Assembly: GCA_016707115.1 (NCBI GenBank)
Contig: JADJIH010000020.1
Location: 1-64,000 of the forward strand
Length of the DNA: 64,000 nt
Source of the DNA: Ignavibacteriales bacterium
Lineage (GTDB): Bacteria > Bacteroidota > Ignavibacteria > Ignavibacteriales > Ignavibacteriaceae
Direction of reading: 5' to 3'
Part shown: positions 63,276 to 64,000 of the stretch, piece by piece
How the letters are laid out: every line of letters starts with the position of its first letter
Numbering within the stretch: the stretch's first letter is position 1
Notes under the pieces: generated by a model
Seen by the model: only the letters and a program-made list of their open reading frames with translations
Told to the model about the DNA's origin: nothing
Databases searched by the model: none
Program-made: the position numbers and the translations under genes

Positions 63276-63845
63276 TTATTGAGCTGCTATTTCTCGGTAG
63301 AGCCATGCTTTTGCAAAATTCCAGTCACGTTTTGCAGTAGCAGGAGAGATGTTTAGCACTTCTGCGGTTTCTTCAATTGTAAGTCCGGAAAAATATCTTA
63401 ACTCAACAATTTTGCTTGATCGTTCTTCAAGAGTTTCAAGTTTTTTAAGTGCTTCATCAAGTGCAATGATTTGATCATCAGTTTTTTCTGATACTTCAAA
63501 TACTTCTTCAAGTGAAACATTCGATTGACCCTCACCGCGTTTTAATGATTTTCTTCTTCTCGCATGTTCCACAAGAATCTGCCGCATTGATTGTGCAGCA
63601 ATTCCAAAAAAGTGTGCACGATTCTGCCAGGAAATGTTTTGATCGCCGATTAGTTTTATATAAGCTTCGTGAACAAGTTCTGTTGTTTGAAGAGTGTGAT
63701 TCCTGTATTCATCACGTAAATACTTAGAAGATATTTTTCTCAATTCATTGTAAACGTGTGGAAGCAGTTCATCGACTGCACCTTTTTTACCATTGATGCA
63801 ATCTTCTAACAATAAAGTTATTTGCTGCGCAGAAAGATCGTGCAT
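63276..63845 (-). CDS. ECF sigma factor of the kinase-linked (TIGR02999-like) group
   Basis: A protein of 189 residues. Region 2 is LLPHVYNELRKISSKYLRDE-like, with the Q-T-T-E-L-V-H-E-A-Y-I-K-L block typical of the TIGR02999 group, then NRAHFFGIAAQSMRQILVEHARR. Region 4 holds LEERSSKIVELRYFSGLTIEETAEVLNIS, a clear helix-turn-helix. It would guide RNA polymerase to a small promoter set. No anti-sigma gene is nearby; the adjacent Ser/Thr kinase gene (60705-63257, 18 bases on) suggests control by phosphorylation, as in known kinase-linked ECF groups. The first gene of the pair. Confidence 0.9.
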   Translation of the reverse strand: MHDLSAQQITLLLEDCINGKKGAVDELLPHVYNELRKISSKYLRDEYRNHTLQTTELVHEAYIKLIGDQNISWQNRAHFFGIAAQSMRQILVEHARRRKSLKRGEGQSNVSLEEVFEVSEKTDDQIIALDEALKKLETLEERSSKIVELRYFSGLTIEETAEVLNISPATAKRDWNFAKAWLYREIAAQ

Positions 63846-63976
63846 AAATTAATTTGGATTATTTGTTAAGACCTGCTGAATTCAGGGTTGAAAATAGGAG
63901 ATTAACTGTGGCTTGTCAATAGTTGGAAGCTAAATAATTTGATAAAATATATCAGGACTTAAAAAGATTAAGAACT

Positions 63977-64000
63977 CTATCTTAGTAAAATCATTTTTTT
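63977..64000 (-). CDS. Tail of a further T9SS cargo gene (cut by right edge)
   Basis: On the minus strand the last codons before the TAG (63977-63979) read KKMILLR, the typical end of the sorting domain. The body of the gene lies beyond the window. The 130 bases between it and the sigma factor gene hold no gene. Confidence 0.75.
   Translation of the reverse strand, partial: KKMILLR

Noticed and set aside
1..64000. tRNA or rRNA genes
   Set aside because: No cloverleaf-like or rRNA-like stretch was noticed on either strand; a tRNA search would settle it.

Overview
The window is AT-rich bacterial chromosome, most likely from the Ignavibacteria (Bacteroidota/Chlorobi side), probably an Ignavibacteriales or Melioribacter-like genome. 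The main evidence is the repeated C-terminal type IX secretion (T9SS) sorting domain, with the pattern NYPNPFNPxT ... LKVYDxLGxEVATLVN ... SSGIYFYxLQAG ... KKMxLLK. It closes about ten proteins here. A DUF3109-rpoN pair, a large single-chain NifJ and a TrpB2-type tryptophan synthase beta chain fit the same group. I saw no rRNA, tRNA, CRISPR array, transposase or phage gene.

Layout. 1-4.6 kb is a damaged zone: the start of a lipoprotein gene, an sppA protease gene broken in many places, and a broken Asp-box propeller gene fused tail-to-tail to the sppA remnant. 4.8-13.2 kb is a tandem run of secreted T9SS cargo on the minus strand: a sialidase-like propeller, a 14-Asp-box propeller and an M14 carboxypeptidase. 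13.3-19.1 kb holds a dicarboxylate symporter, hemW, a lipoprotein/beta-barrel pair and recN. 19.3-25.6 kb holds two secreted or periplasmic peptidases, a broken Ignavibacteria-type lipoprotein gene and a monohaem outer-membrane barrel. 25.9-30.6 kb is one giant lamin-tail/CARDB protein. 31.6-36.3 kb is a housekeeping plus-strand block: DUF3109, rpoN, an isoprenylcysteine-methyltransferase-like gene and hslVU. 36.4-46 kb is more secreted or envelope proteins. 46.5-51.2 kb is a dihydroorotate-dehydrogenase-like gene with nifJ. 51.5-59 kb holds peptidases, ychF and trpB2. 59-64 kb holds an SBBP-repeat cargo, a Ser/Thr kinase with TPRs and its neighbouring ECF sigma factor, then the tail of another T9SS cargo.

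Taken together this is an organism with a large secreted proteome (propellers, peptidases), anaerobic pyruvate metabolism (NifJ), and a possible kinase-sigma signalling pair.

The most unusual structure is repetitive. (1) Seven-base tandem repeats (ATTGTnn, ATTCTnn, ACTGAnn) lie inside coding sequence, five of them at the same spot of the T9SS sorting domain. (2) A dispersed palindromic repeat lies in frame inside another sorting domain. (3) There are at least six kinds of intergenic palindromes, several nested. (4) A deletion junction falls exactly in a sorting-domain sequence, and a one-base frameshift removes the final KKMILLK of another cargo. Together these suggest that the sorting-domain DNA is a hot spot for repeat insertion, recombination and loss. 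Many of the frame breaks in the damaged genes are in short homopolymers, so sequencing error is a live alternative for part of this.
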